A stretch of DNA of 64,000 nt from an uncultured Chlorobiota bacterium (GTDB taxonomy: Bacteria > Bacteroidota > Bacteroidia > Bacteroidales > JAADGE01). Shown here piece by piece: positions 1 through 10,400 of the stretch. The translations under genes and the position numbers were made by a program. The stretch's first letter is position 1. The number at the start of each line of letters is the position of its first letter. The stretch is taken from positions 1 through 64,000 of the forward strand of contig CAMZKL010000003.1 of the NCBI GenBank assembly GCA_947311255.1, read 5' to 3'. A model generated the notes under the pieces. The model was not told where the DNA came from. It made no database searches and saw only the letters and a program-made list of their open reading frames with translations.

Positions 1-22
1 AAAAACGTGAAATGACCTATTT

Positions 23-104
23 AGTGTCGGTGTGAATTTGTTAATTAGTTGATTATAAGACAATAATATTACTGCCATTTTGCAAAAATATTCACACCGA
101 CACT
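23..104. repeat. 15-bp perfect inverted repeat at window start
   Basis: A 15-base arm at 23-37 (beginning AGTGTCGGTGTGAA) is exactly complementary to 90-104, with about 52 bases between the arms. The right arm is followed on the plus strand by five T residues. The arms are much more GC-rich than their surroundings. It could be a long-loop terminator for a gene left of the window, the termini of a small mobile remnant, or an operator. No ORF lies between the arms. Confidence 0.6.
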
Positions 105-142
105 TTTTGGAGTGGACTAAATATTGTTAGAAAAAAATAAAT

Positions 143-1282
143 TTATTTTAAAATTTCCCTTGAAATCACAATTTGCTGAATTTCAGAAGTCCCTTCATAT
201 ATCTGTGTTAGTTTTGCCTCTCTCATAAGCCTTTCAACATGGTATTCTTTCACATAACCGTACCCTCCATGAATTTGCACTGCTTCCGTTGTAACAAACA
301 TGGCATTTTCAGCTGCTATATATTTAGCACTTGCACTTGCCATATTATAATTTTTGTGCTGGTCTTTTAGCCAAGCAGCTTTATAAACCATATTTCTTGC
401 AGCTTCTGTTTTAATTTGCATTTCTGCAAGTTTAAAGGCAATTGCTTGGTGTTCAGAAATGAATTTTCCAAATGCTTTTCTTTCTTTTGAATACTTTATT
501 GATAAGTCTAATGCTCCTTGTGAAATGCCTAATGCTTGAGCAGCAATGCCAATTCTTCCACCGTTTAAAGACAACAAAGCAAGTTTAAATCCAAAACCAT
601 CTTCACCAATTCTGTTTTCTTTTGGAACTTTTACATCGGTAAACATAAGTGAGTGGGTATGAGAACCTCTTAATCCCATTTTGTTTTCCATTGGGCCAAG
701 TTCAAAACCATTCCAAGATTTTTCAACAATAAAAGCATTTATACCTCTATGTCCTTTTTCAGGATGCGTTTGAGCAATAACAATAAAATATTCTGCAATA
801 GCTGCATTTGAAATCCAGTTTTTTGTTCCATTTAAAAGGTAATATTCATCCTTTTCAACTGCAGTTGTTCGTTGCTTAGTTGCATCAGAGCCAGCCTCAG
901 GTTCAGAAAGTGCAAAAGCTCCTATTTTTTTTCCGCTTGCCATCGGAACTAAATATTTTTGCTTTATATTTTCGCTTCCATAATGTTCTAATCCCCAATT
1001 AACCAGCGAGTTTTGTATTGACATTACAACCGATGCAGACGCATCAATTTTAGACAATTCCTCAATTGCAAGAACATAAGAAATAGTATCCATTCCTTCT
1101 CCTCCGTATTTTGGGTCTGTCATCATTCCCATAAAACCTAAATCTTGCATTTTTTTTATCTGCTCAAGAGGTTCTATGTTATTATCATCACGCTCGATAA
1201 CACTGGGAAGTAATTCTGTATGAGCAAAATCTTTTGCTGCTTGTTTAATCATTAATTGTTCTTCGGAAAAACTGAAATCCAT
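143..1282 (-). CDS. acyl-CoA dehydrogenase, short-chain (butyryl-CoA) type
   Basis: This FAD enzyme oxidises an acyl-CoA to the trans-2-enoyl-CoA, passing electrons to an electron-transfer flavoprotein, in fatty-acid or amino-acid catabolism. The 379 residues match the usual family length. The N-terminal helical domain starts at residue 1. FAD/substrate signatures are visible (FALSEPEAGSDA near 122-133, and the C-terminal QIHGGYGY). The catalytic base is Glu363 in IYEGTSEIQ, the position used by short-chain and butyryl-CoA dehydrogenases. No etfAB or other beta-oxidation gene is adjacent, so the chain length preferred is inferred. A TATATTTG box (minus strand, 1309-1316) lies just upstream of the ATG, without a clear -33 element. 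Confidence 0.93.
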   Translation of the reverse strand: MDFSFSEEQLMIKQAAKDFAHTELLPSVIERDDNNIEPLEQIKKMQDLGFMGMMTDPKYGGEGMDTISYVLAIEELSKIDASASVVMSIQNSLVNWGLEHYGSENIKQKYLVPMASGKKIGAFALSEPEAGSDATKQRTTAVEKDEYYLLNGTKNWISNAAIAEYFIVIAQTHPEKGHRGINAFIVEKSWNGFELGPMENKMGLRGSHTHSLMFTDVKVPKENRIGEDGFGFKLALLSLNGGRIGIAAQALGISQGALDLSIKYSKERKAFGKFISEHQAIAFKLAEMQIKTEAARNMVYKAAWLKDQHKNYNMASASAKYIAAENAMFVTTEAVQIHGGYGYVKEYHVERLMREAKLTQIYEGTSEIQQIVISREILK

Positions 1283-1386
1283 TTTGTTTAACTTTATTAT
1301 TAAAAATACAAATATAATAATTTTAAACTAAAATCATTAAATCTACATATGTCTGAATTTCAATTTATTAGAACAAGCTAAATCTT

Positions 1387-3204
1387 TTAGACTTTCACAA
1401 GCACTCTTTTTAAAACTTGTTTTTTATCTAGTTCTTTGGTGAGATTGTCTAATTCTTTCCTCGTTGTATAAAGCGATTTTAGAATTTCTCGCTTAGAGAC
1501 TGCATAAAACTCATCTATTTCAGAAAAAAGTCTGTTGTAATATGAAATGCCAGATTGTAAGTTATTAATAAAATTTGTAAAATATTTTATTTCTTTTTTT
1601 GTAAGAGCTTTGTTAGATTCTGAAAATTTATTTTTTATATATTTAATATATATATTTAATTCTTTAATGAATAAATTAGGCCGTTTTGCATCGGAAAATT
1701 TCGTTTTCTCATAAATGTGTTTTGTTATTTCTTCTAAGCTCATTTTTTTAGAAAAATATGCCATATTTGGACCCGGACATACGCTAACACCTTTGCCTTC
1801 TTTTTCAGTATCTAAATTATAATTTAATAAAGCAGAAGTTCCAAGTCCTACACATATACAAGATTTTTCAAACAAAACATTTTTTCTCAGTTTAATATCT
1901 TTATCAGATAAATTTTCGTTTTCTAAATCTTTTAATTTCTTATTCAAAAATCCACGTGATGCACTACATATAGGTCTTCCTCCATATTCATTATTTAATG
2001 AAAGATACTTCTTTGGGCAAGTGCTTCCTGGTTTCCCTAAATCTATTAATTTTCTTTTTTCAGCATCCTTAGTATTAGCTCTAACACTATTAAAGGGTAC
2101 TCCAAGAGGAGAAATATTACTTAAATATAAATCTTTTTCTTTTGCATCCATTAACATATTCATTGTAGCCTCATCAACAGTTGTTGCTTCTGGGACTAAA
2201 AGAAAAGGCGAACCCCAACCTACCGAATCTAAATTATAGTGATTTATTAAAAACTTATGTTCTTCGGCTGTACCTACTCCACCTTGTGCAGTTATTTTTA
2301 ATTGTAAGTCAGCATTTGGAATATTCCTGTTTTTATTAATTAATGCTACCTTTAAAATATCATAAACCGACTGCAAAAGTTCCTCTTTATTGTTCTTAAA
2401 CGAATCTAAAATTGGCCCCATAAGATGCCCGTCTGTTGCAAAAGCATGACCTCCACAATTAAGACCGGATTCAATTCTATATTCCGAAACCCAAAGACCT
2501 TTTTTTGCTAAAAACTTACCTTGAATTAAGGCAGATCTATAATCACTAACTTTCAATGCAATTTTCTTTTTAATAAAGCCATCTTTATCTGGATAAAAAT
2601 CTTCAAATTGTTCTATGTAACTATACAATCGAGGATTCATTCCTGCCGATAAAACAATTGATGAAGTTAAATTACTCTTCGCATAAGCTCTTAATGCAGC
2701 ATGAGCATCGTTAAATTCAGTAGGTAGTTTTATCCCTTTTATATAATTCTCTTTGTCTAGTTTGGTCATTATATTAACATCAATGCTTCCTCTATGCAAG
2801 TTCTTTTTTAGCCAATCTTTTATCGTTGAAAAATCGAATTTGTCTAAATTAACACCTTTAAATTTTTGTTTTATAATTGAATTTTCATCAGACAAGTTAA
2901 TGTATCTTTTTAATTCGGGAATATTAACTGCATTTATAATATCTTGAAAATTCTTTTTAGATAAATCATTTATTAAGTTGAGGTATGAAGTTATTCTTTT
3001 AGCTCTAAAATCACTTATCTTATTTGTTATTTCTGTATAAGGAATTTTAAATTTTTCACAATACATTTTTCTTAATTTTTCAAGAAGAATATCATCAACA
3101 AGAGAGATAACAGAATCTATTCCGTATTGAGATACTTTTAATGGAGAGTCTATTGTATAGGCAATTCCCATAACAGGTATATGAAATGAATGTGTATTTA
3201 CCAT
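1387..3204 (-). CDS. unassigned TIM-barrel-like protein, distantly like nitronate monooxygenase/IMPDH fold
   Basis: I do not recognise a named family. The ATG at 3204 gives 605 residues; an in-frame TTG nine codons earlier would give 614, but the ATG follows an A-rich stretch typical of the phylum. The N-terminus (IPVMGIAYTIDSP, then YGIDSVISL) reads like the first strand and helix of an FMN-binding TIM barrel. The middle has SGLNCGGHAFATDG, and ITAQGGVGTAEEH resembles the glycine-rich phosphate-binding segment of nitronate monooxygenases. Seven cysteines (58, 259, 405, 422, 458, 460, 485 in the longer numbering) cluster mostly in the C-terminal half (STCP, PICS, SCIC, VCPGP), which could hold a metal or Fe-S site. 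The last 110 residues are helical and lysine-rich. There is no signal peptide. The gene stands alone between the dehydrogenase and the LytTR gene. Confidence 0.6.
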   Translation of the reverse strand: MVNTHSFHIPVMGIAYTIDSPLKVSQYGIDSVISLVDDILLEKLRKMYCEKFKIPYTEITNKISDFRAKRITSYLNLINDLSKKNFQDIINAVNIPELKRYINLSDENSIIKQKFKGVNLDKFDFSTIKDWLKKNLHRGSIDVNIMTKLDKENYIKGIKLPTEFNDAHAALRAYAKSNLTSSIVLSAGMNPRLYSYIEQFEDFYPDKDGFIKKKIALKVSDYRSALIQGKFLAKKGLWVSEYRIESGLNCGGHAFATDGHLMGPILDSFKNNKEELLQSVYDILKVALINKNRNIPNADLQLKITAQGGVGTAEEHKFLINHYNLDSVGWGSPFLLVPEATTVDEATMNMLMDAKEKDLYLSNISPLGVPFNSVRANTKDAEKRKLIDLGKPGSTCPKKYLSLNNEYGGRPICSASRGFLNKKLKDLENENLSDKDIKLRKNVLFEKSCICVGLGTSALLNYNLDTEKEGKGVSVCPGPNMAYFSKKMSLEEITKHIYEKTKFSDAKRPNLFIKELNIYIKYIKNKFSESNKALTKKEIKYFTNFINNLQSGISYYNRLFSEIDEFYAVSKREILKSLYTTRKELDNLTKELDKKQVLKRVLVKV

Positions 3205-3343
3205 TTTTTTAATTTTTAAATTCTTAGGCAAGAATAAATTAAAAACAACAGTTTAAAAATATTGAGGGTTGAACTAAATATGAAAAGGGAAGAAAAAACA
3301 AAAATTGTGGCGAGTGGCACTTAATGTGTGGCGAAAAACATGG

Positions 3344-4198
3344 CTATTTATAAGTAGATATTGCTTCTTTCACCTTTAAAAGGTATTGTCTTGAAACAGG
3401 AACATCTTCCTCTAAGATACTCATTTGCAAACTATTACCATTTTGTGTGCGTAGTAGTTTTTCAACAAAAAGAATATTTACAATGCTTGTTCTGTGGCAA
3501 CGTATAAAAAACTGCTTACCAGACAATTGTTCCTCAATATTCTTTAAAGTATTTCGAATTAATTTCTTTTCTGTTGAATTATTTTTCAGATATGAAATTT
3601 CAATATAATTATCCGCAGACTTAACAGAAATAATATTTTTGTATTTAACAGATAGTTTATCAGATTTATTATTAGAGAATATTTCAATTTCTTTTTCATC
3701 TTCAATTCTTTCAAACTCTTGGAGTTTCTTTAACAAAAGATTATTTTGATTTTTCAAAAGATTAAACCCGTGTTTTAATAATTTTTGTTTATGTATAACC
3801 ATAAGAATTATTAATGGCAAAAGTGAAACTAAAACAATTTTAAAAACTATGTATAGACTAAGGTGAACAGTGCCAACATATCTTAAATAAAAAGCAAAAG
3901 CTGTTGCGTTTAAAACCAATAATAAAAAGCCTGGGATAAAAGGCAAGTTACTTTTCAGCTCATTTATGTTTAACCATTTTGGAGTAAATAATGGAAGAAC
4001 TGCTAATATAAGCCCTGATATTAAAAAAGTAATAACACCATAGCCGGTTATAAACAATAATCTATTTTCAAAATCTACAAAATTTAACGGAAAAGGCTGA
4101 AAAAACAATATAAACAGAAAGACACTAACTCCTACAATAAATAGTTTGCTAAGTTCCTCTTTTAATGACCTTATTATATCGGTTTTTATATTTTCCAA
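3344..4198 (-). CDS. membrane-anchored LytTR-type transcriptional regulator
   Basis: The 284 residues divide into an N-terminal half with four hydrophobic segments (about 19-36, 45-70, 90-107, 112-134), a lysine/glutamate-rich linker (about 135-175), and a C-terminal LytTR DNA-binding domain (about 180-284). The LytTR domain shows the family pattern: ISVKSADNYIEI, RNTLKNIEEQL, FIRCHRTSIVN and VPVSRQYL. There is no receiver domain, so this is not a classical response regulator. It is probably a membrane-tethered regulator, or is controlled through an unlinked sensor. The DNA targets are unknown. It lies downstream of the giant T9SS gene's terminator, is oriented the same way, and has a candidate promoter at 4400-4427. 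Confidence 0.85.
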   Translation of the reverse strand: MENIKTDIIRSLKEELSKLFIVGVSVFLFILFFQPFPLNFVDFENRLLFITGYGVITFLISGLILAVLPLFTPKWLNINELKSNLPFIPGFLLLVLNATAFAFYLRYVGTVHLSLYIVFKIVLVSLLPLIILMVIHKQKLLKHGFNLLKNQNNLLLKKLQEFERIEDEKEIEIFSNNKSDKLSVKYKNIISVKSADNYIEISYLKNNSTEKKLIRNTLKNIEEQLSGKQFFIRCHRTSIVNILFVEKLLRTQNGNSLQMSILEEDVPVSRQYLLKVKEAISTYK

Positions 4199-4399
4199 AT
4201 TATTCTTCGGTTTAAATCTACTTTACGCCTAAAAACTTTGTTTAGGTGTTCAAACTACTGCAAAATATACTACTTCGCTAAAGTTATTTCCAGTGTAACT
4301 ATGCTATGCTGAAAGTAGTCAATCTTCATTTTTTATAGAAGTTTAAGCACTCATAACGTAATTCTAAAACATAAAGAGAGTTTTTAATTATATTTTTCG

Positions 4400-4427
4400 C
4401 AAATGTAATTAAATAATTAATACCAAA
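4400..4427 (-). promoter_or_regulatory. candidate promoter for the LytTR gene
   Basis: On the minus strand a perfect TACATTTG -7 box (4400-4407) is preceded by TTTG (4424-4427) with a 16-base spacer, shorter than the usual 19-20. It lies just beyond the terminator of the giant gene and would give a leader of about 195 nt. An 8-bp hairpin (4226-4233 with 4241-4248) sits in that leader close to the start codon. Confidence 0.35.
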
Positions 4428-4466
4428 AATTAAAAACGCCGAACAAAAATAACTTGTTCGACGTTT
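4424..4466 (-). terminator. rho-independent terminator of the giant T9SS gene
   Basis: A 12-13 bp stem (AACGCCGAACAA at 4435-4446 with 4454-4465, one G-U pair on the RNA strand) has a 7-base loop and is followed on the minus strand by a T-rich tract. It begins about 20 bases after the stop codon at 4487. Confidence 0.8.
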
Positions 4467-4486
4467 AAAACTAATGAATTGATGTA

Positions 4487-7400
4487 TTATCTTTTCATAA
4501 CAAAAACTTTTCCTGTAAATACGCCGTACTTATTTGTAAGTTTTACAATATAAGTTCCCGAAGCATATTTTCTAAAATTAATTCTTGCTAAAGATTCTTG
4601 TGTGTTATTAGATTGATAAACAACAGTTCCCATTGTATTAACAATTTGAACGTTCCCGATAATAGCTTCGTTTATCATTGATTTTAAATAAATATCTGTT
4701 CCATATGAATATATATCAACAATAGGAGTTTCATTTGAAATTTCTTCAACATCTGTTTCAACAGAGAATACTATTCTAAATCTGTCATCAAATCTTCCAT
4801 TGTCAGAAGAGAAATTGTATGTTAATCCGCTTGAAATTTCATAAATTTTATTGTCATAAATGTCTTCAAAGAAAATTTCGGTTGATTTTCCTAAATTAAA
4901 TTCAGGTATTTCAATTGTAAATGCACCCGATTCAGGAGTTTGAAAACCAATAGGAATTATTAATTCATCATAATATCCAGGCAAAGTATTAATTGAAGCA
5001 ATTAAATTTTCAGATAATACACTATATATCTGCGGAACACTATACCAGTCTCCCGGGAATAATTTAAATGCATCATAATCTGCATCAAATTCTGAACTTG
5101 AATTTTCTAAAAATCTTACAACAGTTTCATCTGTATTTCCAATACCGCTAACTTTAATTCTAATAATATCAGTTTCAGAATCATTCCCGTTTTTATAAAA
5201 ATGTTGGGTTGCTGTTGTTCTTGCACTTTCAGGAGTTATTAAAGTTCCTGTTGTGTTTGCATCTAAATCTCCTGCATTTTCTTTAACTTTCACAAAATAC
5301 CCTTGCATAGGAGGAATAACACTTGGGTTTGTTCCTGCTGCAATGTTTGTTCCCACGCCATTATCTTGTGCACCGTCGGCAATTACATAGTAAGAATAAT
5401 TTGCTCCGTTCCAAAAATAAATTGAATTATACAAGTTTGTTTTTGTCCAACCTGCATCTGCCCAATCAATATGAGCAGGGTATGGATTACCAACAAAGTT
5501 CCACCCTCTATGAATAACATCAGGAGTACTCGGATTTCCTGTAACTTCAGTATTACCGGTATAAGTTAAGTTTCTACTTTTGCTTCCTGTATTAAAAATT
5601 CCAGAATTATTTCCACTTGTAATATTCACAGTAATATCCGAAGGACTGTAAAATCCGTATCCTTGCATTATGTTCATTTGTCCGTTTGCTTCAACCCAAT
5701 CTACTCCTGCTGCATTCCATGTACTTCCGCTTTCTACATATGAGTAGAAGTTAGGATTGTATTCCGGAGCTACCGGATCAGACTTAAACCTGTCGGTATG
5801 CGTTGTTGTTGTAGGAGATGACACATAATGATATTGACCGCCTGAAACATACAATTCAGTCTCAACTGTTGATGTTCCACCATACGAAATTGTTCCCAAA
5901 TTAATTAATCCTGCATTTCCTGTATTATCAGAATTTAGTCTGAAAGTTCCATTTATTGAAAATCTTCCACTTGTAGATAGTGTTTTTAAGGGCATAACCT
6001 CTAATTTTGCACCAAAATCTATAGTTAAAAGTCCTACTTCTGCATTAAAGTTACTAATAACAGGTTGGTTTGTAGGAGCAGAAGGTATTAATGTGTTTGT
6101 TGAAGACGTAGGCACTTCTCCCATTGACCAGTTATTTAAATTATGCCAATCCTGTGAAACAGTTCCTATCCATTTGTTAATTGCATGGAAAGGGTTAGAT
6201 GAATCAGTTGAGCCGAATCCACAGGCACCAAAATTGCTAAACCTTGTACTGGATTTTATAGCGTCATTTGCTAAAATTGTAGGAGCAGGGCTACCTTTAC
6301 CCCGATCTTCCCAATCTGTTCCGTTATATTCTGCAGTTGTGAGTGTTGCTAGGTTATCTATTCCGGATTGCCCTCCATCTTCCCAATATAATGTTACAAA
6401 TGGCCCGTCTCCTGCACCTGAGGTTCTGTTTAGTGTCCAGTGTTCATATCCACTTACATGGTCTAGTGTTGGATTTACAACAGTTAAATCTGAATAAGGA
6501 GCTTCATAATATTGAGCAAGATAAGTTCCTGCACTTGACAAATCTGAAATGCCAAGTCTGGCAAATTTAGAGCCATCTCCAATAGGAAATACAAAATTAG
6601 AGTTACCTTCTTTTGCCATTGGTCCATTTACATAACTTGCATCAGTATTGCCACCTGAAAGTATTACACTTTGTCCTGCAGTAAGTAATCGTGTTTCAGT
6701 TGTTTCAATAATACCGTCTGTCATTGTCCAGTTTGTTCCTGTTAAATGTAAGTTGCCGTATAGTAAAATTTGCGGAAAAGTAGAAGAACTATTATTAACA
6801 ATAAAATCATAGAAAGTTTCTGTTGAATAATTATCAATGATTTGTGTTCCTCCTCCTTCAAAAACAACTTTTCCTGTTGACGGGATGAATGTTCCTCGGT
6901 TTTCCCAGCCTCCCATTAGTGTTAGGGTGTGTATTCCACCGTTAAGGGTGGCTCCTGATTTTATTTTTAAATTGTTTTCTATTGAGAAATCCGATGTTAA
7001 AGTTTTAACTTGGTTTCCTTCGCAGTATATGTTATAAACATTTCCTGTTCCTGTATTAGAAATATTTTGATTTGCCCCATCAAGAACTAAAATACCATTT
7101 CCATTATTAAATATTGAAGCATTAGAGAAATCTCCTCCCACATATAATATGTGTGAAGGATCTGTTACAGTAAATTCTCCATGCGTAATTTTAAAGAATC
7201 CATCAATATCAAGAGATGTGCCTGTCATATATTCAGCGTCTCCAACTGTTCCTGTATTGTAATTATATGAATAAATTTCACAATTATAGAAACTGCTATT
7301 TCCTGAAATTGTAAGAAGCTTTCCTCCTGGTGCGTCAAAAATAACTGTTGAGTTTCCTCCGTGTGTAAAAGTCCCGTCAATTGCCCACATATCTCCAACA

Positions 7401-10400
7401 TTAATAGTTGTAGCAGAACCCATACCAATCGTTAATGCAGCTCCAGGAACAACAATAACAGTATTATCAACATCTAAGTTTCTTCCGTTATTTATTCTTA
7501 AACTTGCTTTGTTTTCAATTTTTAAATCGTAACAAGAACCGTCAGGGTCGCTTGTTGTTTTATATCCTAAAACAGGGAAGTTTCCACTTCCTCCTGCTAC
7601 GATAGAAACATCAGGTATTCTTGCAATTGCATTTGCATTTGGCACAGCATGTCCCAATGGAGTATCCCAGTTTCCGGCAACATTCCAGTCTTCACTAACT
7701 ACTCCTGTCCAATCATAAACGTCGTGTGTAAATGTCCAATGAATTTTACCTGTTGTTTCTCCATGTGCAGGAATATCTTCTTCAAAATTATATCCGGACA
7801 TAAGACCAAGTGCATCTTCAAAAGTAATTATTCCATTGCCGGAAATTCTTTTAACATTAACTGAAGCTCCGTTGTGGAAATAAACTCCGACAGTTGTAAA
7901 GTCGGCAAAATCATTTTCTAACCATAAATATTGTCCGGGAGAAGTTCCTTCTCTCCAAACTCCATATGAAAAATTGTTTGCTAAACCTGGGTCAATAGTT
8001 GCTCCGGATTTTATTCTAATTCCATATGTATTTGTATTTTTAAAATTGTAAAATTTGGCTTTAATATTTCCACCTGAGTTTACATTAAATCCATATACTC
8101 CTGATTGAGATTCCATATAAGCAGGATTGTCAATATTTGTTCCTATTGCAGTAAACACGCCTCCATTATTAACTTCAATTGATGCATTATTTGCAGGTTT
8201 TAAAATTGCGTTATCGTCAATATTAATTTCTCCTCCTGCAAGAGTAAGCACATCAGTTCCTCCGTTTCCTAAATTAAAGCTAAGATGGTTTAAATTAAAA
8301 GTTCCTGAGTTAATATTCATATTATGTCTTAAACTAAGATTGTCATTAGTTAAAGTTACATTTGCATTTGCGTTAATATCAATATTATAATATGTTGAAC
8401 TGCCAGGTTTAAATAATTGGTTGGCTCCTGTTCCTGCTAAAATTATTTTACTGTTTTGTGAAGTAAAATTATCGTTATTTAAAAAGTTTCCTTTCACAGT
8501 TAATAGTCTGTTATTTGCTGCCAAATCAAAAGTTCCATTTTTAATAATAAAATTATTATTTACTGTTGTATTTCTTGAAATTTGAATGACTGATCCTGAA
8601 TTTATGTGTAGATTATAAAAATAATCGAATCTATTGTTTGTAGATTTTATTCCGAAAGGAGAATTAAAAATAACTGTTCCTGTTCCTGCTGTAAACATTC
8701 CTGTATTGTTCCAGTTTCCTCCAACTGCAAGAGTATCTGAACCTGTAGTCATTCTAATTGTTCCTGCAAAATCAACATCTTGAGCAACAATAAGAGTTGT
8801 ATCTGTTGCAGCATTTGTGCTTAGTGTTAAAATTGCTCTTTCTTGTACGTTAATAGTTTTAGCAACAGCACCATCAACATCAATAATTGGTTGATTTGTA
8901 CGTTGTCCTATTAATACATTATCAGAGATTAATGGAATTCTGTCTGGACCAGCTGTTACATCCCAATTTCCAATTTTGTACCAATCATTGTCTACATTTC
9001 CTGTCCACATAACAAATGGTGGAGATATCCAATTAATAAGATTATTTGGGTCATTATCATAGTCTTCTCCTGCAAACTCTCCTGAATAGTCTTTAAAGTC
9101 TAAAACTCCTCCTACAGAAAGGGATTTAGTAACATTGCTTGCTCCACCATTAGGATTATGCGGAAATGAAACCTCTAAAATAGGATTAGCACCAGCTTCT
9201 GTAAAACTTTGGTTGTTTTCTATTCTTAAACAAGTTCCTCCATTTGCAGGGTTTGTAAATGTACCATAACTAAAATTATAGTTTGAATTTATTATTCCTC
9301 CGTCTTTAACGTATATTCCAGCTTCTGCCATATATTCAAACAAATAATTTGTTGCATGAATTGCTCCTCCACTTTCAATATTAAAATAATATCTTCCATT
9401 ATAGTTTGTAACAGTTGCAACGTTTCCTGCATCTCCAAGAACAAATATTTCTCCTCCTGAATTTACTTTTAATGTTCCATACGATGGCAATGCTAATGTT
9501 CCTCCTGCACCTATTTTATATGTTCCTGAAATTTCTTGAACCTCTCCATAATTACCCATTCTTACATATTGTCCATTACCTTCAAAAGTTCCGGCAATTA
9601 AATTAAAGTTTCCATTCATTTCTAGATCATCTTGCAAGAAATATGTTGCTCCTCCCAGTGAATTAACTGTTAAATTGTTTAAAACTGAACCGTTAAGTTG
9701 TAGGTTTGAATTTCCTGTTTGTTTGTTCAAATAATATGTCCCAGAGGTATAAAATGTTCCGGATAAAGCTGACATATCGCCTCCTACATACATAGTTCTG
9801 CTATTATATAATCTTCCACTAATAACTCTAAGGTTATTTTGTACTGTTATATCGGTATAGTGAGTTCTTACATCCCCTAAACCTTTATTAACAGTCAGAT
9901 TATAAAAAGGATTTGTATTTTTGCTTTCTTCGTAAATAAACATATAAGTAAGTTCATCATTACCATCAAAAACAACATCTCCTTCGTGCGGAATAAAGTT
10001 TGCTCCATGTTGGTTATACCAATGCCCTTCCAAATTAATTCTATAATTATTTCCTGTTACATCTAGTGTTACATCAGGATATAAATACAAAATACCGTTA
10101 ATGTCAAGATGACCTCCTGCTGTTTTAATATTATGATTTAAATAAAGTCTTCCGTATGTTACTGGAACTGGAGCAATTGTTTGTGCCATTGTTCCATCGT
10201 ACAAAGTATAACTGTTTTCATGTAAGTTGTATAAGTTAAAGCCTGTCGGAAAATTGTTTGCTCCCCTTACATATACTCTTCTCTCATTATCCATTGAAAA
10301 TGTTCCTGTTCCGGAAGTGTTTGTTATTTGCTTGTCGTATAACATTAGGTAAACATTTGGATATATAATTGACAAATTTCCTGTCATATCGACATCCCCT

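Noticed and set aside
6093..6497. 134-codon open frame on the plus strand inside the giant gene
   Set aside because: It and several dozen others run opposite to the real coding strand in a low-complexity, Asn/Thr-rich gene. No start context, no family resemblance, and compositions such as long Pro, Leu or Cys runs typical of antisense frames.
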